From assembly GCF_003966735.1 (NCBI RefSeq), contig NZ_AP017378.1, positions 3,182,905 to 3,246,904 on the forward strand: a stretch of DNA of 64,000 nucleotides, written 5' to 3'. Each line of letters starts with the position of its first letter. The stretch's first letter is position 1. This DNA comes from Desulfovibrio ferrophilus (GTDB taxonomy: Bacteria > Desulfobacterota > Desulfovibrionia > Desulfovibrionales > Desulfovibrionaceae). The notes beneath the pieces are model-generated. The model searched no databases, was not told where the DNA came from, and saw only the letters and a list, made by a program, of their open reading frames with translations. Of the stretch, positions 21,713 to 30,071 are shown one piece after another. A program made the translations under genes and the position numbers.

Positions 21713-22264
21713 ATGAACCAGACATACGCCAATCCTGCCCCGTTGGGACTCATGGGTTTCGGGATGACCACCATCCTGCTCAATATTCATAATGCAGGCT
21801 TTTTCCCCATCAGCGCCATGGTGCTGGCCATGGGGCTGTTTTACGGAGGCATTGCCCAGGTCATTGCCGGGATTATGGAATTCAAGAAGGGTAATACCTT
21901 CGGTGTGACGGCCTTTACCTCCTACGGACTGTTCTGGCTGACATTGGTCGCCCTGATCGTCATGCCCAAGATGGGCCTGGCCGAAGCCACTCCGCATGGC
22001 TATATGGGTTGTTACCTGGTGCTGTGGGGTCTGTTCACCCTGTTCATGTTTGTGGGTACCTTGAAGGGTGGCCGCGTGCTCAGATTCATCTTTGCATCGT
22101 TGACCGTGCTCTTTTTCCTGCTGGCGGCACGGGATTTCACCGGCAATGAGACCATCGGCATGATTGCCGGATGGGAAGGGATGCTGTGTGGAGCCTCGGC
22201 CTTTTATCTGGCTATGGCCGAGGTCCTTGAAGAGCAGTTCGGGCGTACTATCCTGCCCATGTAG
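21713..22264 (+). CDS. satP: Acetate/succinate transporter, GPR1/FUN34/YaaH family
   Basis: Protein of 183 residues with six predicted TM segments. The family motif NPAPLGLMGFGMTTILLN at the N terminus is diagnostic. It is a proton-coupled or channel-like carrier of acetate and succinate. The start at 21713 follows AAGGAGA; an in-frame start at 21680 lacks a ribosome-binding site. In an incomplete-oxidising sulfate reducer an acetate exporter or importer is plausible (inference). Confidence 0.93.
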   Translation: MNQTYANPAPLGLMGFGMTTILLNIHNAGFFPISAMVLAMGLFYGGIAQVIAGIMEFKKGNTFGVTAFTSYGLFWLTLVALIVMPKMGLAEATPHGYMGCYLVLWGLFTLFMFVGTLKGGRVLRFIFASLTVLFFLLAARDFTGNETIGMIAGWEGMLCGASAFYLAMAEVLEEQFGRTILPM

Positions 22265-22281
22265 CACTTCAATATCAGGCT

Positions 22282-22306
22282 ACGGGCTCGCGGCGAGCGA
22301 GCCCGT
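22282..22306. terminator. Possible weak terminator hairpin between convergent genes
   Basis: ACGGGCTCG / CGAGCCCGT, a 9-bp stem with a 7-nt loop, 18 nt after the satP-like stop. No clear T tract on either side. Confidence 0.4.
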
Positions 22307-22311
22307 GGCCA

Positions 22312-22608
22312 TTACATTCCCCGTAGTGCCAGCCGGGCGGTTTCCCCGCCGTCCTCGGCAGCTACGGAATCCGAAGAGCCTCCGTCGATATAGGCACGAT
22401 CCCAAAGACTCATGTCCGCATAGAATTCCAGGGCATCGCGCAGGCTCTCGTTGCGCTGTCGGCTGAGCTCGATTTCCTGAAAGAGTATCGGTAGGGCCTC
22501 GATGAGAATCCGCCCGGCGACCTTGTCTCCCTTGGGCAACATGTTCGCCAGGTCCTTGGCGTCTTTTTTGACGTCGTTGAACAATTGTTCCGTGAGATGT
22601 TCTTCCAT
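22312..22608 (-). CDS. Conserved-looking hypothetical protein, 98 residues
   Basis: Not recognised. It is a soluble, mostly helical and acidic protein with no cysteine, no TM and no signal peptide. GGAGGA stands before the ATG at 22608. It lies 21 nt downstream of the CULT-domain gene on the same strand, so the two are probably co-transcribed. Confidence 0.7.
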   Translation of the reverse strand: MEEHLTEQLFNDVKKDAKDLANMLPKGDKVAGRILIEALPILFQEIELSRQRNESLRDALEFYADMSLWDRAYIDGGSSDSVAAEDGGETARLALRGM

Positions 22609-22629
22609 GCGGTCCTCCTGAACAGGGGG

Positions 22630-23091
22630 TCAGTCGCTATTATTGTCTTCTTCAATCAAGTGGGCCAGGATCAGTCCACTGAATCCGTTACCCGAGGGCG
22701 GGCGAAAGCTCCAGCCCATCAGTGCATTACATGAACGGCAGACCTGGATTTGCCATGAATGCCCTGGGAACCAGGTGAACTCCCAGGAAGGGGCTCCTTC
22801 ATGGGAGCATCCCGGAGCTTGAGAAAAGCAGCCCAGTTCGTAGAGGTATCCCGCCGGGTTGGCAAAGACATGACGATGTTTACCGCTGACGTTGATGCGT
22901 GTGTCGTCTGTGGTGATCATTGTCCGGCATCCACGGCACAGAAGTTTGCGCCCTTTGCCTGGTCGATCAGCTTCGCGGTCTGCCTGTTTGGCTTTTTCTG
23001 CCTCATCGGGTTTCTCGCGCAACAGCCATAGCGGAAATACGGGCTGAGGATGCTCAGGCGGACGCTCGGTGCTGGCTGTTGACTGGTTCAT
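22630..23091 (-). CDS. CULT-domain (cereblon-like) zinc protein
   Basis: Protein of 153 residues from the ATG at 23091 (GGAG 6 nt upstream; an ATG at 23115 has no ribosome-binding site). Residues about 50-148 match the CULT domain of cereblon and its bacterial homologues: zinc cysteines in CRGC (52, 55) and CRSC (118, 121), HVFANPAGY, and an aromatic cage from Trp107 (FTWFPG), Trp113, Trp127 and Phe129 (GWSF). In cereblon the corresponding cage binds thalidomide-type imides, uridine and cyclised glutamine ends. The bacterial role is unknown. The first 45 residues are charged and probably disordered. Confidence 0.88.
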   Translation of the reverse strand: MNQSTASTERPPEHPQPVFPLWLLREKPDEAEKAKQADREADRPGKGRKLLCRGCRTMITTDDTRINVSGKHRHVFANPAGYLYELGCFSQAPGCSHEGAPSWEFTWFPGHSWQIQVCRSCNALMGWSFRPPSGNGFSGLILAHLIEEDNNSD

Positions 23092-23131
23092 GAGGTTCTC
23101 CACTTTTGCCACCATACGACAGGCCGGGCCA

Positions 23132-23170
23132 AAACAAAAGAACCCGCCTCACGGCGGGTTCTTTTGTTTG
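23132..23170. terminator. Bidirectional terminator downstream of mqnP
   Basis: Nearly perfect palindrome: AACAAAAGAACCCGCC pairs with GGCGGGTTCTTTTGTT around a 4-nt loop, with A and T tracts on both sides. Confidence 0.85.
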
Positions 23171-23197
23171 AAAAAGGGGTGTCGGGTTCAGTGGACT

Positions 23198-24043
23198 TTA
23201 GAACCAAAGCCCCATGAGCACGCCCAGAAAGAGTGAGACGCCAATCACACCATTGACGGTGAAAAAGGCCATGTTGACCCGGCTCATGTCGTCGGCGGAG
23301 ATCAGGGAATGCTCCCAGATGAGCGCAATGGCCACGGGTGCCCAGACGATCCAGTAGCCCCAGCCCAGACCCGCATTGGCTCCGGCCAGTCCGAAAAAGA
23401 TGGCTGTGCAGATGTGGCAGAAGGTGGACAGGGCCAGTGCCGTGGGGATGCCCAGGTTGGCAGGCATGGAGTTTAGCCCCTGCTCGCGGTCAAATTCGGC
23501 ATCCTGGCAGGCATAGAGGATGTCGAAGCCTGCCACCCAGAAGGTGACACCGAAGAAGAACAGGGCTGCGGTGACCGTGAACTCGGGGGTTACGCCCAGC
23601 CAGGAGGCCACGGGAGCCAGGCCCAGCACCGAGCCCAGCACGAAATGGCAAAGCGGGGTGAAGCGCTTGGTATAGCTGTAGAATGCCCCCACCAGCAGCG
23701 GAATGGGTGAAAGCGCAAGGCACAGCCAGTTTAGACCAGCGCAGGCCAGGATGAAGATCAGGCCCGTGATGAACAGGAAGATCTTGGCATCGCGGGTGGA
23801 GATTTCGCCGGTGACCAGAGGTCGGTCCTTGGTGCGCGGGTTGAGGCTGTCGAATTCAAGATCCGCCAGACGGTTGAAGGTCATAGCGTAGGTTCGAATG
23901 GCCACCATGGCTACGGTGATCAGCACGAAGGGCACCAGCCCGGGCCAGCCGCCCGCAGCCAGCACCATGCCGATGTAGGCAAAGGGCAGGGCGAACACCG
24001 AGTGTTCGATCTTGATCATCCGGCAGAGTGCGCCAAGTTTCAT
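23198..24043 (-). CDS. mqnP: UbiA-family prenyltransferase of menaquinone synthesis
   Basis: Membrane prenyltransferase, 281 residues, about eight TM segments. Both Asp-rich motifs are intact: NRLADLEFDSLNPRT and QDAEFDREQGLNS. In futalosine-pathway organisms this protein prenylates 1,4-dihydroxy-6-naphthoate. mqnB, mqnD and menG occur elsewhere in the window and support MqnP over a UbiA of ubiquinone synthesis. The start at 24043 has GGGAG upstream. Confidence 0.88.
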   Translation of the reverse strand: MKLGALCRMIKIEHSVFALPFAYIGMVLAAGGWPGLVPFVLITVAMVAIRTYAMTFNRLADLEFDSLNPRTKDRPLVTGEISTRDAKIFLFITGLIFILACAGLNWLCLALSPIPLLVGAFYSYTKRFTPLCHFVLGSVLGLAPVASWLGVTPEFTVTAALFFFGVTFWVAGFDILYACQDAEFDREQGLNSMPANLGIPTALALSTFCHICTAIFFGLAGANAGLGWGYWIVWAPVAIALIWEHSLISADDMSRVNMAFFTVNGVIGVSLFLGVLMGLWF

Positions 24044-24190
24044 GATGGGTCTCCCTTTATGGTCCATGACCGGGGGCGTAACTCCGGTCAATTCATCTTT
24101 TTGATTCGCCTCAAGGCTGCTCAAAAGGGTGCGGGTGCATCTTGTCTTGGTCAAAGCGGTTCAAAACGGGTCGGATGCAAGGCATAAGGC

Positions 24191-24237
24191 GGCGTCAGGA
24201 TCGAAGCGTATCATGCAATACGTGAGATTCTGACGCC
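24191..24237. repeat. REP-like imperfect palindrome downstream of tyrS
   Basis: GGCGTCAGGATC pairs with GATTCTGACGCC and an inner CGTAT/ATACG, about 40 nt after the tyrS stop. There is no T tract. The form resembles repetitive extragenic palindromes, but only a genome-wide search can show that it recurs. Confidence 0.4.
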
Positions 24238-24274
24238 GTAGCCGTAACGCAGCAGACGCGCTCTTTTCAGCGGC

Positions 24275-25531
24275 CTAGTCCAGAGTGACAAGCCCCCAGT
24301 GCTTTTTCCCCTTCTTGATCAGCAGCACCTCCCCATGCAGGAAGTCTTCCGGCGTGGGGGTGGTGGTGGGGTCCTTGATTTGTTCCATGTTCACACGCAC
24401 GGCTCCGGCAGCGATGTCCTTGCGGGCCTGGCCTTTGGATTTGACTAGCTCCAGATCCGCGATGATCTGCGGCAGGGGCGGGATGTCGTTGGCCGGGTAC
24501 GAGACGTTGGGGGCGGAATCCAGGGCTGCGCGCAGGGTCTTGGCGTCCACGGTGGTCACATCGCCCGAACCGAACAGCACGGCCACGGCGTTCTGGACTT
24601 TGGCCAATTCCTCGGGGCCGTGGAACAGGGCGGTCATTTCCTCGGCCAGGGCTTTCTGGGCCTCGCGCAGGTGCGGGGCTTCCTCCAGCTGCTTTTCCAG
24701 GGCTTCGATCTCTTCAATGGTCTTGAAGGTGAAGACCTTGAGCAGCTTGACCACATCGCGGTCGTCCACGTTGATCCAGTACTGGTACATGTCCCAGACG
24801 GATGTCAGCTCGGGGTCGAGGTAGATGGCGCCCTTCTCGGACTTGCCGAACTTTGCGCCAGAGGCCGTGGTCAGAAGCGGGAAGGTCACGGCAAAGGCCT
24901 GGCCTTGGGATTTCTTGCGCACCAGCTCGGTACCGGCAGTGATGTTGCCCCACTGGTCGGAACCACCGATCTGCAAGCGGCAGTCGTATTCGCGGTAGAG
25001 ATGGTCGAAATCCATGGCCTGCAGGATCTGGTAGCTGAATTCGGTGAACGAGATGCCCACTTCGTCGCGCTCGATGCGCTGGCGTACGGATTCCTTGGCC
25101 ATCATGCTGTTCACCGTGAAGTTCTTGCCGATATCGCGCAAAAATTCGATCACGCTCATCTCGCGGGTCCAGTCGTAGTTGTTGACGACCTTGGTATCGT
25201 CTCCGAACAGGGCGTGGACCTGGGAGCGGATGTTGGCGATGTTGCCCTCGATGGCGTCGAAGTCAAGAAGCTGGCGTTCCACGTCCTTGCCGGAGGGGTC
25301 GCCGATGCGGCCGGTGGCTCCGCCCATGAGCACGATGGGATCATGCCCGGCGCGTTTGAAGCGCAGGAGCGCGAGCATGGGCACCATGTTGCCGATGTGC
25401 AGGCTCTTGGCCGTGGGGTCGAAGCCGCAGTACAGGGTGCGGCCCGGGGTCTCGAAATGCTTTTTCAGTTCGGCTTCGTCGGTGGCCTGGTAGACCAGGC
25501 CGCGCCATTTGAGTTCGTCGATGATATTCAC
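24275..25531 (-). CDS. tyrS: Tyrosyl-tRNA synthetase
   Basis: Class I aminoacyl-tRNA synthetase, 418 residues. The HIGH motif is HIGN (SLHIGNMVPML), the KMSKS motif is KFGKS, and a C-terminal S4 RNA-binding domain ends the protein. The start is GTG at 25531 with GAGGA upstream; a longer frame exists but is not TyrRS-like. A promoter and a 26-codon reading frame precede the gene, so it may be regulated in its leader. Confidence 0.96.
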   Translation of the reverse strand: MNIIDELKWRGLVYQATDEAELKKHFETPGRTLYCGFDPTAKSLHIGNMVPMLALLRFKRAGHDPIVLMGGATGRIGDPSGKDVERQLLDFDAIEGNIANIRSQVHALFGDDTKVVNNYDWTREMSVIEFLRDIGKNFTVNSMMAKESVRQRIERDEVGISFTEFSYQILQAMDFDHLYREYDCRLQIGGSDQWGNITAGTELVRKKSQGQAFAVTFPLLTTASGAKFGKSEKGAIYLDPELTSVWDMYQYWINVDDRDVVKLLKVFTFKTIEEIEALEKQLEEAPHLREAQKALAEEMTALFHGPEELAKVQNAVAVLFGSGDVTTVDAKTLRAALDSAPNVSYPANDIPPLPQIIADLELVKSKGQARKDIAAGAVRVNMEQIKDPTTTPTPEDFLHGEVLLIKKGKKHWGLVTLD

Positions 25532-25643
25532 GAAAGCTTCCTCTCGTTTGTCGCCCCATGGGGACGGATTATTCGTATGAAATGCAAGGAGTGAAGGGGG
25601 ACACTGATCATGCCCGACGCTGGTCCCGGTAAGGTGCGCCGGG
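25532..25643 (-). other. tyrS leader with small hairpins
   Basis: Between the leader reading frame and tyrS. CCCGG/CCGGG directly after the leader stop (25625-25643) and a tight CCCC/GGGG stem near 25553-25562 could form. No T-box core was recognised. Confidence 0.35.
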
Positions 25644-25724
25644 CTAGCGATACAGGCTTTGCGTGAACAACCGGCTGAGCGCGGTGACACAGTCTTTGGG
25701 GGATAAGGTTCCCGTAGCGATCAT
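25644..25724 (-). CDS. Short leader reading frame upstream of tyrS (26 codons)
   Basis: ATG at 25724 preceded by AAGGAG at 7-nt spacing, 26 codons, stop at 25644. The peptide begins MIATGTLSPKDC and ends SLYR, with a single Tyr codon at position 25. A sigma-70 promoter 37-65 nt upstream would start the transcript about 30 nt before this ATG, so this is the first translated frame of the tyrS message. It may be a leader peptide or a small protein. No homologue is known to me. Confidence 0.5.
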   Translation of the reverse strand: MIATGTLSPKDCVTALSRLFTQSLYR

Positions 25725-25760
25725 GAGATGTCTCCTTGTGCGGCGCGGGGCCGAAGGAGG

Positions 25761-25789
25761 TTTGTAGCTTCCGGCGCGGCGGGAGTCAA
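25761..25789 (-). promoter_or_regulatory. Sigma-70 promoter of tyrS
   Basis: Minus strand: -35 TTGACT (25784-25789), 17-nt spacer, -10 TACAAA (25761-25766). Confidence 0.55.
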
Positions 25790-25938
25790 ATACGCCGGTA
25801 CAGATTTGTGGTGTTCTACAAAGGGAGAACGCCAATGGTGCTCTTTGTGCTGACGTGGCGGTCACGCTGAGCATTCGGGTTGACAACTCGTGTGGTAAAG
25901 AGCAATTGATAATGAAAGTCATTTCAGGGGAAGGTGCC

Positions 25939-26748
25939 ATGAATAACGAGAAGTTACGCGAGACATGGGACGGAATTGCGGAGCACCATGCCGCACGCAA
26001 GAGAAGCAGCTCTCAGGATTTAGTTTCAACGCTTTATGAGAAAAGCTGGTGGAAACATATCGAGCCGCTGCTTGCCCACATTATCGGGGGGCGGATTCTA
26101 GAGGCCGGGTGCGGTGTTGGGCGATGGGTGGACAAATTGGCGCCCATGGGTTTCGAGATGGTGCTTTCGGACTTTTCCCCGAATATGCTGCAAAAGGCTC
26201 GGGAATCCGTGGAAGAGAACGGGCATGCGGACCGCGTGACTTTCGAGGTTGCGGATATTTGTGATCTGGGGTGCCTGGAGAGTGATAGTTTCCACATGGC
26301 AGTGGCCACTGGCGAGCCGGTGACGCTGTGCGGAAATGCTCCGCAGGCCATCAGCGAATTGTGTCGTGTGGTTCGCCCCGGAGGGTATGTGTTGTGCGAT
26401 GCGTCAAATCGATACCGCCAGGCCTACGACTTGTTTCGCGAGGGCTCTTCAGAGTCAGTTCTGCAAGTTCTTGAAACCGGGAAGTATGTGAACAGCAAAG
26501 GGCTGACTGTGCATCTGCTTGGACCGGATGAACTGGCCGCCGTTTTCAAGGAACAAGGCATGGAATTACTCACCGTGGCCGGGATAACCCCCCTGTTTAC
26601 ATTCCCTCCGAGCCAGGAGTTGAAGAATGCCGTGCAGGACCCGGAGGTATATCAGATGTTGGAGGCAGTTGACGAAAAATTTGCGCAGGATTCCGGGCTG
26701 GTCCACCTGAGTAGCCGATTGATTGCCGTTGCCCGCAAGTCCGAGTGA
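25939..26748 (+). CDS. Class I SAM-dependent methyltransferase
   Basis: Protein of 269 residues. The Rossmann SAM-binding motif I is ILEAGCGVGRW, followed by the acidic residue in VLSDFSPNML and motif III-like VVRPGGYVLCDA. The substrate is not predictable; small-molecule methyltransferases of the UbiE/Coq5-like fold look like this. The ATG at 25939 follows GGGGAAGG. In-frame starts further upstream (25912, GTG 25855) have weaker ribosome-binding sites. It is separate from tyrS and ends at a strong terminator. Confidence 0.8.
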   Translation: MNNEKLRETWDGIAEHHAARKRSSSQDLVSTLYEKSWWKHIEPLLAHIIGGRILEAGCGVGRWVDKLAPMGFEMVLSDFSPNMLQKARESVEENGHADRVTFEVADICDLGCLESDSFHMAVATGEPVTLCGNAPQAISELCRVVRPGGYVLCDASNRYRQAYDLFREGSSESVLQVLETGKYVNSKGLTVHLLGPDELAAVFKEQGMELLTVAGITPLFTFPPSQELKNAVQDPEVYQMLEAVDEKFAQDSGLVHLSSRLIAVARKSE

Positions 26749-26782
26749 TGGCGATAGCTTTAGCCCGGATGGGGTCATAATG

Positions 26783-26820
26783 AAAAAAGGGGGAACTTTG
26801 TACAAAGTTCCCCCTTTTTG
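26783..26820. terminator. Bidirectional terminator between the methyltransferase and purL
   Basis: Perfect palindrome GGGGGAACTTTG / CAAAGTTCCCCC with A6 before and T5 after, serving both convergent genes. Confidence 0.92.
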
Positions 26821-26833
26821 TTTCTAGCGATGA

Positions 26834-29800
26834 TTATTCAAAGGTGATGCACTCGTCGCGGCCTGCGGCACCCACGGAGCAGAACTCGCCGCCCGTGCCA
26901 CCGTTCTCCATGCCCGGGCCTTCGGTGCCGAAGGGGGCTTTCCAGGCGCTGGTCAGGGTGTCCACGTGCTCGTTGATGAGCGGTTGGCCGTCCTTCTGCA
27001 CAACCAGATTGCCGTCACCAGTAACTTCGCCGATCAATGCGAAGTGCTGACCCTTGAACGCAGCCTCGAAGGCGTTGCGGTTTTCGGGGCGCACGGTGAC
27101 GAGCAGGCGGCTGTTGGACTCGGAGTACAGCAGGTCGGTGACTTCCATGTCGTCCGGGCAGGTGGGAACCTTGGCCAGATCGATGGCAGCACCCAGGCGT
27201 CCGCCGATGCACATCTCGGCCACGGCCACACCCAGTCCGCCGTCGGACAGGTCGTGGGCAGCGCTGACAAGGCTGTCCTGCATGGTGGCGTGCAATGTGA
27301 TGTAACGTTCACGTGCGGACACGGCGTCCACCTGCGGCACATCGAAGAACGGGGCCTTGAACAGCTCGGACAGTTCACTGCCGCCCATCTCGGGCTTGGT
27401 CAGACCAAGGATGTAGACAAGGTCGCCGGACTGCTTGAAGTCCGAGGTCACGCACTTGTTGACGTCCTCGATGACGCTCATGGCCGAGAACAGCACCGTG
27501 GGCGGAATGGAGATCTTGGTGCCGCCACCGGTGTAGTCGTTCTTCATGGAATCCTTGCCGGAGATGCAGGGCACGCCGAAGGCCTGGCAGTAATGGGCCA
27601 GGGCCTGGTTGGCGCGCACCAGCTGAGCAAGCTTGTAGTGCCCGTCAGGGGTCTTTTCGCTTTGGACCGGATCGCACCAGCAGAAGTTGTCCGTGCCTGC
27701 CATGTGACGCGGGTTGCCACCCGTGGCCACGGCGTTGCGGATGGCTTCGTCAATGGCCGAGGCCATCATCCAGTAGGTATCCAGCTTGGAGAACTTGGGG
27801 CAGATGCCGTGGGAGACCACAATGCCGCGGTCCTTGCCCAACACGGGGCGCAGGGCACCTGCGTCGGCAGGACCGTCGTTCTTCACGCCAGTCAGAGGCT
27901 TGACCGCGCTGCCACCCTGGACCTCGTGGTCGTACTGGCGGACCACATATTCCTTGGAGCAGATGTTCAGGCGGCCCAGCATCTTCTTGAGCAGATCACC
28001 CTGATTGGTGACAAACAGGGGCATGTAGGGCTCTTCGACATCCTGGAGTTCCCAGACGGCCTTGAGTTCCATCTGCGGAACGCCGTCGTGCAGGAAGTCC
28101 ATGGACAGGCAGGCCACAGGCTTGTCGCCGTAGGTGACGTGGAAGTTGCCGGAGTCGGTGAACTCGCCCAGGATGGAGGATTCCACGTCCATTTCCTCGG
28201 ACAGGGCCATGAACTCGGCAAGCTTGTCCTGAGGTACGGCCATGGTCATGCGTTCCTGAGCTTCGGAGAGCAGGATTTCCCAAGGGCGCAGACCGTCGTA
28301 TTTGAGCGGTGCCTTGGAGATATCCAGCTTGCAGCCACCGGAGAACTCGGCCATTTCACCCACGGAGGAAGAAAGGCCACCGGCGCCGTTGTCGGTGATG
28401 GCGTTATACAAGCCCATGTCCCGGGCGCGCATCAGGAAATCATACATTTTGCGCTGGGTGATGGGGTCACCAATCTGGACAGCCGTGGCGGGTGAGCCTT
28501 CGTGCAATTCTTCGGAAGAGAAGGTCGCACCGTGGATGCCGTCCTTGCCGATACGACCACCGCACATGACGATGGCGTCGCCGGGCAGGGCGCTTTTCTC
28601 ATGGCTGGGCTGGCCGTTCAACGTGGCGGGCATCAGGCCGATGGTCCCGCAGAAGACCAGGGGTTTGCCCAGGTACTGCTCGTGAAAGACGATGGAACCG
28701 TTGACCGTGGGGATGCCGGACTTATTGCCGCCATGTTCCACACCCTCGCGCACACCTTCCAGTACGCGGCGGGGATGCAACAGGCGCGGGGGTAGTGCCT
28801 CGGTCCAGAAGGGCGAGGCAAAACAGAAGACATCGGTGTTGCAGACAAGGTTTGCACCCATACCCGTGCCCATGGGGTCACGGTTGACGCCAACGATGCC
28901 AGTCAGGGCTCCGCCGTAAGGGTCCAGAGCCGAAGGGCTGTTGTGGGTCTCGACCTTGATGCACACGGAATAGTCTTCGTCGAACTTGATGACGCCTGCA
29001 TTATCCTTGAACACAGAGAGACAGAAATCGTCTTCGCCACGCTCTTCGCGGATGCGTTTGGTGCTGTCCACGATATAGGTGCCGAATAGACTGTCGATCT
29101 CCGTGCGCTGACCGGTTTCCTTGTTCTCGTAGTCGATTTTGGAACTGAAAATCTTGTGCTTGCAGTGCTCGGACCAGGTCTGGGCCAGAGCCTCCAGCTC
29201 GGCATCGGTGGGGGCGGCGGGCAGACCCATGGCAGCACGGCTCTCGCGCACGGCAGGATCGCGATAATACTCGCGGATCATGCACATTTCCTTGAGTGAC
29301 AGGGCCAGGGTGTTCTCGCGAGAGAAGGCAACCAGCTCATCGTCACTCATGGCTTCCATGTCGATGGTCAGGACCTCGTCAATGGCCTCACCGGTGACCT
29401 GAGCGGCCTTGGCTTCGAAGCCCGGAGTCGCAGCCCACTCGGCAGCGCTCTTGATTTCGTAGCGTTGGATGAGTTCGTTGGCGAGGTAGTCATGGGCAAT
29501 GCGCTGGACTTCCTCGGCACTCAGATCGCCCGAGAGCAGATACTGGGTGGAGGTGAACACGGCCATATGCTCGGCCTCGGTCTTGGACAGGCCCAGAACC
29601 AGAGCGACACTTTCCTTGGCGGTACGACCTTCGTTGTCGGTCACGCCGGGGCGGAAGCCCACTTCTATGATCCAGTCGAAGCCGCTGGCGATGGGCTCCA
29701 GCGAAGCGTCGTGCAGGACCGGATCGTGCAGGGCAGCGGTCTCAAGGATGGTTTTGAATCCGTCGTCGTCCACACCCTGGATGGTGAAGACCTTGACGAT

Positions 29801-29911
29801 TCTGCACTGATCAACCGCCACGCCCAAAGCGTGGCAGGCGCCGCGCGCCACGCGTGCGCCAACGTTGTCTGTGACGTGCTCCTTGAGCCCCAGTTCGATT
29901 CGCCGCAACAT
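26834..29911 (-). CDS. purL: Phosphoribosylformylglycinamidine synthase (PurS-PurL fusion)
   Basis: Purine synthesis step 4, 1025 residues. The N-terminal 180 residues look like PurS-type domains. The remainder is a duplicated AIR-synthase-like ATPase, with the catalytic TWSEHCKHKIF, KVETHNSPSALDPYGGA, GVNRDPMG and GDAIVMCGGRIGKDG segments. No glutaminase domain follows, so a separate PurQ must supply ammonia. AGGAG precedes the ATG. It stands alone between two terminators. Confidence 0.95.
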   Translation of the reverse strand: MLRRIELGLKEHVTDNVGARVARGACHALGVAVDQCRIVKVFTIQGVDDDGFKTILETAALHDPVLHDASLEPIASGFDWIIEVGFRPGVTDNEGRTAKESVALVLGLSKTEAEHMAVFTSTQYLLSGDLSAEEVQRIAHDYLANELIQRYEIKSAAEWAATPGFEAKAAQVTGEAIDEVLTIDMEAMSDDELVAFSRENTLALSLKEMCMIREYYRDPAVRESRAAMGLPAAPTDAELEALAQTWSEHCKHKIFSSKIDYENKETGQRTEIDSLFGTYIVDSTKRIREERGEDDFCLSVFKDNAGVIKFDEDYSVCIKVETHNSPSALDPYGGALTGIVGVNRDPMGTGMGANLVCNTDVFCFASPFWTEALPPRLLHPRRVLEGVREGVEHGGNKSGIPTVNGSIVFHEQYLGKPLVFCGTIGLMPATLNGQPSHEKSALPGDAIVMCGGRIGKDGIHGATFSSEELHEGSPATAVQIGDPITQRKMYDFLMRARDMGLYNAITDNGAGGLSSSVGEMAEFSGGCKLDISKAPLKYDGLRPWEILLSEAQERMTMAVPQDKLAEFMALSEEMDVESSILGEFTDSGNFHVTYGDKPVACLSMDFLHDGVPQMELKAVWELQDVEEPYMPLFVTNQGDLLKKMLGRLNICSKEYVVRQYDHEVQGGSAVKPLTGVKNDGPADAGALRPVLGKDRGIVVSHGICPKFSKLDTYWMMASAIDEAIRNAVATGGNPRHMAGTDNFCWCDPVQSEKTPDGHYKLAQLVRANQALAHYCQAFGVPCISGKDSMKNDYTGGGTKISIPPTVLFSAMSVIEDVNKCVTSDFKQSGDLVYILGLTKPEMGGSELSELFKAPFFDVPQVDAVSARERYITLHATMQDSLVSAAHDLSDGGLGVAVAEMCIGGRLGAAIDLAKVPTCPDDMEVTDLLYSESNSRLLVTVRPENRNAFEAAFKGQHFALIGEVTGDGNLVVQKDGQPLINEHVDTLTSAWKAPFGTEGPGMENGGTGGEFCSVGAAGRDECITFE

Positions 29912-30028
29912 GCTGTCTGACTCCTACAATGGTGGTGTTTGGCGGATGCCGCAAAAAGGAAACGGCGCAGCCGCGCCGGGGGCGACTGTACCGCACAAAA
30001 TTCAAAATACAAAGCCTGTCGGGCTCCG

Positions 30029-30064
30029 AAAAAAAAACCAAGGAATGCCGGGAGGGTGACCGGC
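30029..30064 (-). terminator. Terminator of the HDOD-GGDEF gene
   Basis: GCCGG/CCGGC hairpin followed on the minus strand by a run of nine T, just downstream of the stop at 30072. The stem is short but the T tract is strong. Confidence 0.55.
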
Positions 30065-30071
30065 TGTGCTT

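Noticed and set aside
25644-25720. T-box-like ACCGCG on the tyrS leader
   Set aside because: Only the ACCGCG core matches. The full T-box sequence, antiterminator and specifier stem are missing, and the segment lies in the short leader frame.
26966-28495. 509-residue plus-strand open frame
   Set aside because: Antisense to purL with no domain and no ribosome-binding site.
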